The notes under the pieces: generated by a model
What the model saw: the letters and a program-made list of their open reading frames with translations, nothing else
What the model was told of the DNA's origin: nothing
Database searches by the model: none
Assembly (NCBI GenBank): GCA_034926415.1
Contig: JAYFRC010000056.1
Coordinates: forward strand, 1 to 47,691
Length of the DNA stretch: 47,691 nt
Direction of reading: 5' to 3'
Origin: JAYFRC01 sp034926415
GTDB lineage: Bacteria > Bacillota > Clostridia > Oscillospirales > Oscillospiraceae
Program-made: the position numbers and the translations under genes
Shown: piece after piece, positions 9,511-17,732 of the stretch
Numbering within the stretch: position 1 is the first letter of the stretch
How the letters are laid out: each line of letters opens with the position of its first letter

Positions 9511-10196
9511 ATAAGGCCTTTTTTCTCAAGCAGCCCGTTCGCCGCCAGCGATACGTAATCGTCGTCGGCCACTATTATGTGGTCCACGAGCGCGACGCTC
9601 ACGGTCTCCAGCGCGTCCCTTGCGCAAAACGTCATCGTGTTGTCCGCTTTCGACGGAAGCGCAATTCCGCTTGGATGGTTGTGCGCTAGCATCACGGCGC
9701 TCGCATTGTCTATCAGCGCGGTCTCGACTATCATGCGTATATTCACTCCGAGTCGGTCGACGTTGCCCTCGCTTATCCTGTGGCATGCGATAACTTTTCC
9801 CTTTTTGTCGAGTGTCGCCTCGTACATGACCTCGTTGCGCTCCCCTATAAAACGCTTCATAAAGAACTCTCCAGCGGACGTCACGGAGTTAAGAATAACG
9901 GTTTTGCCCTCTTTCTCCGTCTGACTCTTTCTGTATATGTCCGGCACGAGCTTTATGAGCGACGCAGCGTATTCTCCGACGCCCTCAATCTTTTCAATCT
10001 CCTCTGCCGGAGCCTTGAGCAGGGCGTCAAGACTGCCGAACCTAGCCAGCAGCGCGTGTGCAACCGTGTTTGTGTCACGTCGCGGAATAGCGTAATAAAG
10101 CAAAATCTCAAGCGCCTCGTGTTCGCTGAGCGAGGCGAGCCCGCTCTTCATGAACTGAGCGCGTTTTCTCTTTCTGTGCCCCTCGTGAGCGTTCAA
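9507..10196 (-). CDS. radC: RadC/JAB-domain protein, TTG start
   Basis: RadC-family proteins have an N-terminal helix-hairpin-helix region and a C-terminal JAB1/MPN metalloprotease-like domain. The cellular role is unsettled despite the name. The JAMM signature H-N-H-P-S-G with a downstream aspartate (H-N-H-P-S-G-x7-D) is intact, and G-H-R-K-R at residues 6-10 matches the usual N terminus. That match supports the TTG codon at 10194-10196, which has a GGAGG site 9 bases upstream. The next ATG would remove conserved residues. It lies 36 bases downstream of pyrE. It is 229 residues, the normal size for chromosomal copies. Confidence 0.9.
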   Translation of the reverse strand: MNAHEGHRKRKRAQFMKSGLASLSEHEALEILLYYAIPRRDTNTVAHALLARFGSLDALLKAPAEEIEKIEGVGEYAASLIKLVPDIYRKSQTEKEGKTVILNSVTSAGEFFMKRFIGERNEVMYEATLDKKGKVIACHRISEGNVDRLGVNIRMIVETALIDNASAVMLAHNHPSGIALPSKADNTMTFCARDALETVSVALVDHIIVADDDYVSLAANGLLEKKGLI

Positions 10197-10232
10197 AACC
10201 CGTTCCCTCCCCGAGCTTCGATTTATAAATGT

Positions 10233-10904
10233 TTATTTCCCTCCGTATTGTTTTAAGTATTCCTCCATGCGCGAGCGCACCTCGTCGTCGATAATGACCT
10301 TTCCGTTCACGGGCTTGTTATAAAGCGCGTCGATGACCTCGCGCACGGTGACTATCGGAAAAACTTTTATCCCGTACTGCTGACGCAGCTCGTTCAGAGT
10401 TGTCATCTCTCCGGTGCCTTTTTCCATGCGGTCGACCGAGACGAACAGTGCCTTTATCTCAACGTCCGCCACAGTCTTGAAAAACGCGATGCTCTCGCGC
10501 ACGGCAGTTCCGGCCGTTACCACGTCTTCGACTATTGCGATGCGGTCGCCGTCCTTCGGCTTGTAACCGACGATGTTTCCGCCCTCGCCGTGATCCTTCG
10601 CTTCCTTGCGGTTGAAGCAGTAAGGCAGGTCGCGGCCATAGTCGCGGTAGAGCGAGCCCGCCGCTGCGACGACGAGAGGTATGCCCTTGTAGGCTGGGCC
10701 GAAAAGCGCGTCCACGCCTTCGGGCATGTTTTCCTGAATGCACTTTGCGTAATAGTCCCCCAGCTTCGACGCCTGAGCGCCGGTCTCATAATTTCCGGTG
10801 TTCACGAAATACGGCGTGCGGCGTCCGCTCTTGGTTATGAAGTCGCCGAAGGTAAGCACCCCCGAATCAACCATAAACCGGATAAATTCTTCCTTATAAT
10901 TCAC
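10233..10904 (-). CDS. pyrE: Orotate phosphoribosyltransferase, GTG start
   Basis: PyrE joins orotate to PRPP to form orotidine 5'-monophosphate in pyrimidine synthesis. The PRPP loop I-V-E-D-V-V-T-A-G-T-A-V is present near residue 122, and the catalytic loop lysines lie in C-F-N-R-K-E-A-K-D-H-G-E-G-G-N. The start is GTG (10902-10904) with GAGG about 8 bases upstream. No other pyr gene is adjacent. It leads the pyrE-radC-ybaK-uvrA run. Confidence 0.94.
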   Translation of the reverse strand: MNYKEEFIRFMVDSGVLTFGDFITKSGRRTPYFVNTGNYETGAQASKLGDYYAKCIQENMPEGVDALFGPAYKGIPLVVAAAGSLYRDYGRDLPYCFNRKEAKDHGEGGNIVGYKPKDGDRIAIVEDVVTAGTAVRESIAFFKTVADVEIKALFVSVDRMEKGTGEMTTLNELRQQYGIKVFPIVTVREVIDALYNKPVNGKVIIDDEVRSRMEEYLKQYGGK

Positions 10905-10981
10905 AATAATTCCTCGTTTCCGGAAAATTTACTGTATTTTATGTATTATAACATCATCTTACATATTATATCATGTTGCAT

Positions 10982-11010
10982 ATTATATCATCATTCTGCA
11001 CAATCCACAA
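10982..11010 (-). promoter_or_regulatory. Promoter of the pyrE operon, within AT-rich repeats
   Basis: On the minus strand TTGTGG (11005-11010) and TATAAT (10982-10987) are 17 bases apart. Two further TATAAT hexamers lie downstream at 10965-10970 and 10945-10950. The first two sit inside two copies of the 13-mer CATATTATATCAT (10962-10974 and 10979-10991, plus-strand reading). The leader to the GTG start is about 70 bases. I see no PyrR-binding element or attenuator. Confidence 0.5.
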
Positions 11011-11069
11011 GACAAAATCCGTCCAAAAATTGGCAATCAAAAATCGATATCGGTGTAAATAAAACAGGG

Positions 11070-11098
11070 TTGACAGGTGCGAGTGTTTGTCATACTAT
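11070..11098 (+). promoter_or_regulatory. SigA-type promoter of the corA leader
   Basis: A perfect -35 TTGACA (11070-11075) and -10 TACTAT (11093-11098) are separated by 17 bases. The predicted start near 11105 coincides with the first base-paired region of the riboswitch, which supports both calls. Confidence 0.8.
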
Positions 11099-11103
11099 AT
11101 TAG

Positions 11104-11350
11104 GGAACTGAATTATCCGGTAGGCAAGGCTACCGGAGGGATACGGATTGTTGCCGCGCAGCGGTGGAGACACCGCGGGATGGTCAGCAGGAGATGTCGA
11201 AATCAAGGCGTCTTCTAATACAATTACAAGCCCTCTGATGCTAAAGCTCAAACGGTTGTACGTCGCTTTCGCGGCGATACATTTGCTTGTTCTCCCAAGG
11301 CCTCCGAACGACGTTCATCGGCTTTGGGATTTTTTATTTTTCTGCAGAGC
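11104..11350 (+). ncRNA. M-box (ykoK) Mg2+ riboswitch with intrinsic terminator
   Basis: The leader follows the order of conserved M-box segments: TAGGCAAGGCTACC (like the family TAGGTGAGGCTCCT), GGGATACGG...TTGCCGC, GATGGTCAGCAGGAG (like ATGGGTCAACAGAA), GATGTCGAAATCAAGGCG, and the closing TGATGCTAAAGCTC (family GTGCTAAAGCTC). A terminator hairpin follows with arms 11294-11302 and 11330-11338 and a T-run from 11340. This gives the usual design: Mg2+ bound, terminator formed, corA off. I identified it by motif recall, not by a covariance-model search. Confidence 0.85.
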
Positions 11351-11387
11351 CAGAGCACGCAAAATACATCGGAAAGGCGGTGCCGCA

Positions 11388-12329
11388 ATGATAAAGCAGT
11401 ACAGAACAGATGACAGCGTTCTCCATGAAATATCGGCTTATGAGGATGGCTGCTGGATACAAATGATAAAGCCGTCTATCGCTGAAAGCCAACAGATAGC
11501 CGCCGAGTTCGACATAGACATCGCCGATGTCCGTGCAGCCCTCGACGACGAGGAGAGCTCGCGTATAGAGCTTGAGGACGGATATACCCTCATCCTCGTC
11601 GACATACCTACGCGTGAGGTGCGCAACGAGCGCGACACCTACACTACCATCCCTCTCGGCATAATTCTCTGCGACGAGGTTATCATAACCGTCTGCGCCG
11701 AGGACACGCCTGTGCTCCAGTATTTTACCGAGCACCGCGTCCGCGATTTCAGCACAAAAAAGCGCATGCGCTTCATCTATCAGATAATGATGCAGGCGTC
11801 GAGCCTTTACCAGACAAACCTCCGCATCATCGATAAGCGCCGTCAGGAGATAGAAGAGAAGATAAGCGACAACAACCGCGATCCCGACCTTATCGGCATG
11901 CATGAGCTTGAATCCACTCTCGTCTACTTTGCCACGTCGCTTCGAGCCAACGGCGTCGTGCTCGACCGTCTGTCCCGCTATACTAGATTGAAGCAGTACC
12001 CCGAAGACCGCGAACTGCTCGACGACGTAATAGTCGAGAACAAGCAGGCTATCGAAATGACGTCCATTTACCGCGACATAATAAACGGTACTTCTGAGCT
12101 GCTTTCGACGATAATCAACAATCGTCTGAACAACATAATGAAGTTCCTCACGTCGATAACCCTCGTCATGGCTATACCCACTATTATCTCGGGGCTCTTC
12201 GGAATGAACGTGTCAACCGAATGGATGCCGCTTGCGAAAACGCCATACGGCTTCGGAATCATCTGCGTACTGACGCTTATAATCTGCGTCGTTGCTTTCT
12301 TTGTCCTTCGAAGAAGAAAGCTTCTGTAA
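11388..12329 (+). CDS. corA: CorA-type magnesium transporter
   Basis: CorA forms a pentameric Mg2+ channel in the membrane. The 313-residue protein has a large N-terminal cytoplasmic domain and two C-terminal membrane helices. The first ends in the selectivity motif G-M-N (in L-F-G-M-N-V-S), and the second lies near residues 288-308, followed by a basic R-R-R-K tail. The ATG at 11388 starts the conserved domain, and a GGAAAGGCGG stretch lies upstream. The frame is open further upstream only because it runs through the riboswitch. Control by the M-box fits the transport role. Cobalt or nickel transport by some family members cannot be excluded. Confidence 0.93.
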   Translation: MIKQYRTDDSVLHEISAYEDGCWIQMIKPSIAESQQIAAEFDIDIADVRAALDDEESSRIELEDGYTLILVDIPTREVRNERDTYTTIPLGIILCDEVIITVCAEDTPVLQYFTEHRVRDFSTKKRMRFIYQIMMQASSLYQTNLRIIDKRRQEIEEKISDNNRDPDLIGMHELESTLVYFATSLRANGVVLDRLSRYTRLKQYPEDRELLDDVIVENKQAIEMTSIYRDIINGTSELLSTIINNRLNNIMKFLTSITLVMAIPTIISGLFGMNVSTEWMPLAKTPYGFGIICVLTLIICVVAFFVLRRRKLL

Positions 12330-12349
12330 GCACGGCAATATTAAAAAAT

Positions 12350-12378
12350 GTCCGTCCCTTTCGGGACGGATATTTTTT
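12350..12378. terminator. Terminator between corA and argF
   Basis: An 8-bp stem (TCCGTCCC 12351-12358 with GGGACGGA 12363-12370) has T-runs on both outer sides, depending on strand. It can end both corA and the convergent arg operon. Confidence 0.85.
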
Positions 12379-12384
12379 GTCTTT

Positions 12385-13296
12385 TTATTTCCGCATCAGC
12401 AGCGACATTATCGCTTTCTGCGCGTGGAGCCTGTTCTCGGCCTCGGCGAATATCTCGTCCGCGTGAGCCTCGAACACGCCCGCGGTGATTTCCTCGCCTC
12501 TGTGCGCCGGAAGGCAGTGCTGCACCATGCATCCCGCGTTTGCTACTCGCATCAGTTTCTCGTTTATCTGGAAGCCTTCAAACGCCGCGATGCGCTTCGC
12601 GCGCTCGTCCTCCTGCCCCATGCTCGCCCAGACGTCGGTGAACATGACGTCGGCGCCTGTCGCCGCTTCCTCGCAGCTCTCTGTAACGGTCAGCTTTGCG
12701 TCGGTCACGGTCTTTGCAAAGTCCAACACCTTCTTGCTTGGTCTGTAATCCTTCGGGCAGGCGATGGCCACGTCCATGCCGCACTTCATGCAGCCGACGA
12801 TGACGGAGTTCGCCATGTTGTTGCCGTCACCGATGAAGCAAGCCTTAAGGCCCTCGAGCCGCGCCTTATTCTCGCGTATCGTCAGAAGGTCTGCGAGCAC
12901 CTGACAGGGATGGCAGAAATCGGTAAGGCCGTTGATGACCGGGATGTCCGCGTACTCGGCGAGTTTTTCGACGTCCGCCTGACTGAACGTCCTTATCATT
13001 ATTCCGTCGCAATAGCGGGACAGCACGCGCGCGGTGTCCTCTATCGGCTCGCCGCGGCCGAGCTGGGATTCCCTTGAAGAGAGGAATATTCCCTGTCCTC
13101 CGAGCTGGTATATTCCAGTCTCAAACGAGACGCGGGTACGGGTCGAGTTCTTTTCAAATATCATCGCAAGATTCTGGCCGCGAAGCATCTCATGCCGGAT
13201 GCCGTGCTTCTGGTCGTATTTCAGCTGATCCGCGGTGTCAAGTATTTTGTAAATATCCTCGCGGCTCAGGTCGAGCAGCTTGAGCAGGTCTGTCAT
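12385..13296 (-). CDS. argF: Ornithine carbamoyltransferase
   Basis: ArgF makes citrulline from ornithine and carbamoyl phosphate. The carbamoyl-phosphate motif S-T-R-T-R lies near residues 52-56, H-P-C-Q near 130, and the ornithine/catalytic H-C-L-P-A-H-R-G near 265. I start at the ATG at 13296 because GGAGGG lies 7 bases upstream. The longer reading to 13311 has no site. It is the last gene of the arg run, 16 bases after argD. It is 303 residues, a normal size. Confidence 0.96.
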   Translation of the reverse strand: MTDLLKLLDLSREDIYKILDTADQLKYDQKHGIRHEMLRGQNLAMIFEKNSTRTRVSFETGIYQLGGQGIFLSSRESQLGRGEPIEDTARVLSRYCDGIMIRTFSQADVEKLAEYADIPVINGLTDFCHPCQVLADLLTIRENKARLEGLKACFIGDGNNMANSVIVGCMKCGMDVAIACPKDYRPSKKVLDFAKTVTDAKLTVTESCEEAATGADVMFTDVWASMGQEDERAKRIAAFEGFQINEKLMRVANAGCMVQHCLPAHRGEEITAGVFEAHADEIFAEAENRLHAQKAIMSLLMRK

Positions 13297-13312
13297 AATT
13301 TTTCCCTCCAAT

Positions 13313-14494
13313 TTATTTGACGAGAACTTTTTCCATTATCGCAAGTCCCTTATCGATCTCTTCCTTCGTTATCGTCAGCGGCGGCAGCAGGCGCAGCGCG
13401 TCGCTTCCGGCGGTGAGTACGAGCAGTCCGTTTTCTATCATGTCCATGGCAAGCTTCTTGTGGCTCGCGCTCTTTATCTGCACGCCTATCATAAGTCCGA
13501 GACCACGCGTACACACAACATAGTCGCTGTTAAGTCCCTCGATGAAGCTCCTTATGTACGCTCCCTTTTCCTTGACGGAATCGAGCAGTTTGTCGTCGAG
13601 TACCTTCAAAACCTCGCAGCCTCCGGCGCATGCTATCGGGTTCCCTCCGAAGGTCGTCGCGTGCATACCAGGCCCGAACACGTTTTTGCACTTCTCGTTG
13701 GCGAGTATTCCGCCGAGCGGGAGACCGCCGCCTATACCTTTTGCAAACGACACCACATCCGGCAGCACGCCGTACTGCTGGTATGCGAACAGCGTTCCCG
13801 TGCGTCCGACGCCGGTCTGCACTTCATCCACAAGCAGCAGCCAGTCGTTTTCTGCGCAGAGCACCGCGAGCTGATGCACGAACTCTTTCTTCATCGGAAG
13901 CACCCCGCCCTCGCCCTGCACTAGCTCCAGCATAACGGCGCAGACATCATCTCCGCCCTGTTTCCTCACACTGCCGATGTCGTTGGCATCAGCATAGCGG
14001 AAGCCCTCGGTAAATGGGAAAAAATAGTTATGGAACTGATCCTGTCCCGTCGCCGCGAGCGTCGTTATCGTACGGCCATGGAAAGAATTGTTGAACGTTA
14101 TTATCGCAGAGCGGCCCTTGCCGTATTTGTCAAAGCTGTACTTTCTCGCAAGCTTTATCATGCCCTCGTTGGCCTCGCCTCCTCCGTTGGCGAAAAATGC
14201 TCCGCTCATGCCGCTGCGATCGCAGAGCGCCGAGGCCAGCTTTATGTAGGGCTCCGAATAAAACAGGTTTGAGCAGTGCGCCAGCTTAAGCGCCTGCGCA
14301 CCCACTGCGCTCGCCCACTGCCAGTTGCCGTAGCCTAGGCAGTTTACTCCGATGCCGCTCGTAAAGTCGACATACTCTTTTCCCTCCACGTCGTACAGCA
14401 TCGCGCCCTGTCCGTGGTCGAGCGCTACTGGAAATCGGCCGTATGTCTGAAGTACGTTTTCCTCGTCGAGTTTTTTTATCTCTTCAAATGTCAT
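13313..14494 (-). CDS. argD: Acetylornithine aminotransferase
   Basis: ArgD is a class III PLP aminotransferase that converts N-acetylglutamate semialdehyde to N-acetylornithine. The PLP lysine sits in S-F-A-K-G-I-G-G-G, and L-L-V-D-E-V-Q-T-G-V-G-R-T-G and the N-terminal G-A-M-L-Y-D-V-E-G-K-E-Y-V-D-F segment are typical. The start is the ATG at 14494 or the in-frame ATG at 14506. AAAGGA is directly next to the upstream one and 12 bases from the downstream one, so neither spacing is ideal. The start region is one arm of a 10-bp inverted repeat. A 169-base gap separates argD from argB. Confidence 0.94.
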   Translation of the reverse strand: MTFEEIKKLDEENVLQTYGRFPVALDHGQGAMLYDVEGKEYVDFTSGIGVNCLGYGNWQWASAVGAQALKLAHCSNLFYSEPYIKLASALCDRSGMSGAFFANGGGEANEGMIKLARKYSFDKYGKGRSAIITFNNSFHGRTITTLAATGQDQFHNYFFPFTEGFRYADANDIGSVRKQGGDDVCAVMLELVQGEGGVLPMKKEFVHQLAVLCAENDWLLLVDEVQTGVGRTGTLFAYQQYGVLPDVVSFAKGIGGGLPLGGILANEKCKNVFGPGMHATTFGGNPIACAGGCEVLKVLDDKLLDSVKEKGAYIRSFIEGLNSDYVVCTRGLGLMIGVQIKSASHKKLAMDMIENGLLVLTAGSDALRLLPPLTITKEEIDKGLAIMEKVLVK

Positions 14495-14496
14495 CG

Positions 14497-14559
14497 TTAT
14501 GACCATTCCTTTCGCTTAACTCAAGTCACAAAACGGCCATAATAAAGTGATGGTCATAA
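14497..14559 (-). promoter_or_regulatory. Inverted repeat covering the argD start region
   Basis: Two perfect 10-base arms (14497-14506 and 14550-14559) can pair in the mRNA across a 43-base loop. The downstream arm reads ATGGTCATAA and is the first in-frame start codon of argD with its next codons. The AAAGGA ribosome site lies in the loop beside it. This could limit argD translation. No experimental support can be read from the sequence. Confidence 0.45.
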
Positions 14560-14663
14560 TGTGCCTGCTTCGCATTTGCTGCTCCGGCAGTAACTGCAAA
14601 ACGTGCTTAAAGCAAATCATATTGACGCTTCAGCCCGTTTCAAGCTCTTGTCTCCTGTCCGGC

Positions 14664-15527
14664 TCAGAAAATCATCGTTCCGATGCCGGCGTCCGTCAGC
14701 ACCTCGATGAGTATTGAGTGCGGGATTCTTCCGTCGAGTATGTGCGCGCGCTTGACTCCCGAGCGCACAGCCTCGACGCAGCAGTCTATCTTCGGTATCA
14801 TTCCGCCGCTGATTATCCCGTCGTTTACAAGCCCCGGCACCTCGGAGACCTTCACTCTCGAAATAAGCGTAGAGTCGTCCTTCGCGTCGCGCAGAAGCCC
14901 GCGAACGTCGGTAAGCAGTATAAGCTTTTCCGCGCCTATTGCCGTCGCTATCTTCGCGGCAGCGGTGTCGGCGTTGATATTATAGGGGCTGTCGCAGTCG
15001 ACACCCTGGGCGACGGTCGAAACTATCGGCATATAACCCGCGGCCACGGCGGTGTTTATCACGCCTGGATTGACCTCGGTTATCTCGCCGACATAGCCGT
15101 AATCAAATCCGTCGCCGCTCTTTTTCTTCGCCTTAAGCAGTCCCCCGTCGATTCCGCATATGCCGACGGCCTTTCCTCCGGCGCGGTTCAGCAAAGTCAC
15201 GAGGTCCTTGTTCACCTTTCCGCAAAGCACCATCTGAACGACGTCCATGGTCTCTTCGTCGGTGTAGCGAAGACCGTTTACGAATTCGCTCTTTTTGTTT
15301 ATTTTTTTGAGCATCTGCGTTATCTCCGGCCCTCCGCCGTGTACGACGATAACGTTGATACCGACAAGGTTCAGCATCATGATATCCGAAATGACCGCCT
15401 CGCGCAGTTCCTCCGAAACCATGGCGTTCCCGCCGTACTTGACGACTATAGTTTTGCCGTTGAATCTGCGTATATAGGGCATTGCCTCGGCCAGCACAGT
15501 TGCTCTGTCGATATTGGATATGTTCAT
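14664..15527 (-). CDS. argB: Acetylglutamate kinase
   Basis: ArgB phosphorylates N-acetylglutamate, the usual arginine-feedback step. The ATP loop K-Y-G-G-N-A-M (residues 30-36), the substrate segment V-H-G-G-G-P-E-I (about 63-70) and the C-terminal G-G-M-I-P-K-I segment are in place. The start ATG has AAGGTG 8 bases upstream. It lies 27 bases after argJ. The 287 residues are the normal size. I did not assess whether the N-terminal helix needed for arginine inhibition is functional. Confidence 0.96.
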   Translation of the reverse strand: MNISNIDRATVLAEAMPYIRRFNGKTIVVKYGGNAMVSEELREAVISDIMMLNLVGINVIVVHGGGPEITQMLKKINKKSEFVNGLRYTDEETMDVVQMVLCGKVNKDLVTLLNRAGGKAVGICGIDGGLLKAKKKSGDGFDYGYVGEITEVNPGVINTAVAAGYMPIVSTVAQGVDCDSPYNINADTAAAKIATAIGAEKLILLTDVRGLLRDAKDDSTLISRVKVSEVPGLVNDGIISGGMIPKIDCCVEAVRSGVKRAHILDGRIPHSILIEVLTDAGIGTMIF

Positions 15528-15554
15528 TATCTATTCACCTTCCAAAAATTTCCA

Positions 15555-16775
15555 TCAAGTCCTGTAATCGCCGTTTATTTTTACATAATCATATGTAAGA
15601 TCGCATCCCCAGCAAACTGCCGAGCCTTTTCCCTCGCCCATTTTGACGCCTATCGTGACCTCGTCAGCCGAAAGTATCTTCTTCGCCCTGTCCTCGTCGA
15701 ACGCAAGCCCGCGCCCGGCGCGGCAAACCGTTATGCGCCCGGCTTTTGACGAAAATCTCACGTCGACCTTATCGGGGTCGAAACTCTCGCCCGAGTATCC
15801 CATCGCGCAGAGCACTCTGCCCCAGTTCGCGTCCGCGCCGAAGATAGCGGCTTTCGTCAGCGACGAGCCTATTACGCTCTTTCCTATCGTCTCGGCCTGC
15901 GTCTCGCTTTTTGCGCCCGTAACATTGCAGGTTATCAGGTGCTTCGCGCCCTCGCCGTCCTTCGCCATAGCCCGCGCAAGCTTCACGCATATATCCGTGA
16001 GCGCTGCGAGGAATATTTCAAAATCTTCGCCCTTTGCTTTTATCTCCGGATTCCCCGCCATGCCGTTGGCAAGAAGGACGCAGGTGTCGTTCGTCGATGT
16101 GTCTCCGTCCACGCTTATGCGGTTGAAGCTGACGCGCACGGCCTCTTTCAGCGCGGCTTTCACCATCGCTTTCGATATGGCGCAGTCGGTGGTGATGAAG
16201 CAGAGCATCGTGCCCATATTCGGATGTATCATTCCTGATCCCTTGGATATTCCGCCGATCTTAACGCTCTTTCCGCCTATCATCGTATTGACCGCGAATT
16301 CCTTCTTCACGGTATCGGTCGTCATAATGGCTCTGGCGGCCGAGTCGCTGCCATCGCGGCTCAAAAACGCGGCGGCGGTCTGAATCCCACTCTCTATCGC
16401 GCGGATATTCAGCGTCTGTCCAATGACGCCGGTAGAGCCCACGGCCACGTCCTCCGGTTTTATGCCGAGGACTTCGGCCGCGGACGCGCACATGCGCTGC
16501 GCATTCTCGTCGCTTTTATCGCAGCAGGCGTTGGCATTGCCGGAATTTGCGACTACGGCCTGCGCCGCGCCGTTTTTGAGATTCTCCATCGTCAGTCGCA
16601 CAGACGCGGCCTTGACGACGTTTTGAGTGTACATCCCATAAGCGCTGCATTTTTTCTCCGAGAATATCAGCATCAGATCGTTCTTGTCCTTCGGAGCATT
16701 TTCCTTTACCCCGCATCGGAGTCCCGCCGCGTAAAATCCTTTCGGCGCGCACACACCGCCGTTGATGCTTTTCAT
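15555..16775 (-). CDS. argJ: Bifunctional ornithine acetyltransferase/N-acetylglutamate synthase
   Basis: ArgJ recycles the acetyl group from N-acetylornithine to glutamate, and in bifunctional forms it also uses acetyl-CoA. The self-cleavage site is visible as G-T-M-L (usual A-T-M-L) near residue 189, where the threonine becomes the nucleophile of the beta chain. I use the ATG at 16775 with GAGGG 7 bases upstream. A GTG directly before it is less likely. Its presence with no argA or argE nearby points to the cyclic acetyl route. It lies 18 bases downstream of argC. Confidence 0.95.
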   Translation of the reverse strand: MKSINGGVCAPKGFYAAGLRCGVKENAPKDKNDLMLIFSEKKCSAYGMYTQNVVKAASVRLTMENLKNGAAQAVVANSGNANACCDKSDENAQRMCASAAEVLGIKPEDVAVGSTGVIGQTLNIRAIESGIQTAAAFLSRDGSDSAARAIMTTDTVKKEFAVNTMIGGKSVKIGGISKGSGMIHPNMGTMLCFITTDCAISKAMVKAALKEAVRVSFNRISVDGDTSTNDTCVLLANGMAGNPEIKAKGEDFEIFLAALTDICVKLARAMAKDGEGAKHLITCNVTGAKSETQAETIGKSVIGSSLTKAAIFGADANWGRVLCAMGYSGESFDPDKVDVRFSSKAGRITVCRAGRGLAFDEDRAKKILSADEVTIGVKMGEGKGSAVCWGCDLTYDYVKINGDYRT

Positions 16776-16793
16776 CACTCCGCCCTCTTTCGT

Positions 16794-17732
16794 TTATTCA
16801 AGTCCCGTTTTCTCGTCCAGTCCGAGCATTACATTCATGTTCTGTACGGCAGCGCCCGAGGCGCCTTTGCCAAGGTTATCGAATAGCGCCGTAACCACGG
16901 TCTGCTGGCCGTTCCCGCTTACTATGAGCCTCAGCTTGTTCGAGCCGGCGTTAGTCGAAGATAATATCACCTTTTCGTCGCCGCCGAACGGAGCAACCGA
17001 CACAAAATACTCATCCCTGTAGTATTCTTCCAATTTTTCCCATATATCCTCCGACGACGGTTTGCCGGAAAGCATATCGTTGCAGAGCATTATCGTCGTC
17101 GCCATTCCCTTATAGTAATCGCCGACTATCGGCAAAAACACCGGCGCGCGCTCAAGTCCGCAGACCTTTACCATCTCGGGAAGATGCTTGTGCTTTAAGT
17201 CGAGGCCGTATATCCTGTCGGACGCGAGCCGCTCGTCTCTGTCTGGCGCCTCGTACTCTGCTATCATCTTTTTGCCCCCTCCGGAATAACCCGTAAGAGA
17301 GCAGCAGGTCAGCGGGTAATTTTTCGGGATAATCCCCGTTTTTACAAGCGGATACACCGACGATATAAATCCGCTCGCGTGGCATCCGGGATTGGCGACG
17401 CGCTTTGAAGCCGCTATCGCTCCCCTCTGCCCTTTTGACAGCTCGGGGAAACCGTAAGTCCAGCCGTCGTCGGTTCGGTGCGCCGTGGACGCGTCTATGA
17501 TGCGCGTTCTAGTGTTTTCGCAAAGCCCGACAGCTTCCTTAGCCGCCGCGTCAGGAAGGCACAGAAACACAACGTCGGACGCGTTGATGAGTTTTTTGCG
17601 CTCATTCGTATCCTTGCGCTTTTCATCGTCGATTAGCAGCAGCTCGATGTCTCCGCGCGCCGCGATGCGGTCGTATATCTGAAGGCCGGTAGTTCCCTCT
17701 TTCCCGTCGATGTAAACGATATGTTTACTCAT
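16794..17732 (-). CDS. argC: N-acetyl-gamma-glutamyl-phosphate reductase, type 2
   Basis: ArgC reduces N-acetylglutamyl phosphate to the semialdehyde with NADPH. The 312-residue length, the N-terminal D-G-K-E-G-T-T-G-L-Q-I and the catalytic-cysteine motif N-P-G-C-H-A-S-G-F are those of the shorter type 2 class rather than the common type 1 (N-P-G-C-Y-P-T). Its start overlaps the argH stop by 8 bases (17725-17732), and a GAGGAA site lies just before the ATG. Confidence 0.94.
   Translation of the reverse strand: MSKHIVYIDGKEGTTGLQIYDRIAARGDIELLLIDDEKRKDTNERKKLINASDVVFLCLPDAAAKEAVGLCENTRTRIIDASTAHRTDDGWTYGFPELSKGQRGAIAASKRVANPGCHASGFISSVYPLVKTGIIPKNYPLTCCSLTGYSGGGKKMIAEYEAPDRDERLASDRIYGLDLKHKHLPEMVKVCGLERAPVFLPIVGDYYKGMATTIMLCNDMLSGKPSSEDIWEKLEEYYRDEYFVSVAPFGGDEKVILSSTNAGSNKLRLIVSGNGQQTVVTALFDNLGKGASGAAVQNMNVMLGLDEKTGLE

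Noticed and set aside
9507..10196. RadC as a sign of a mobile element
   Set aside because: It sits in a housekeeping run with pyrE, ybaK and uvrA and has the full chromosomal length. No mobile genes are near.
14718..15749. A long plus-strand frame across argB
   Set aside because: Antisense of a well-conserved kinase gene. Long opposite frames are common in this GC-rich DNA.
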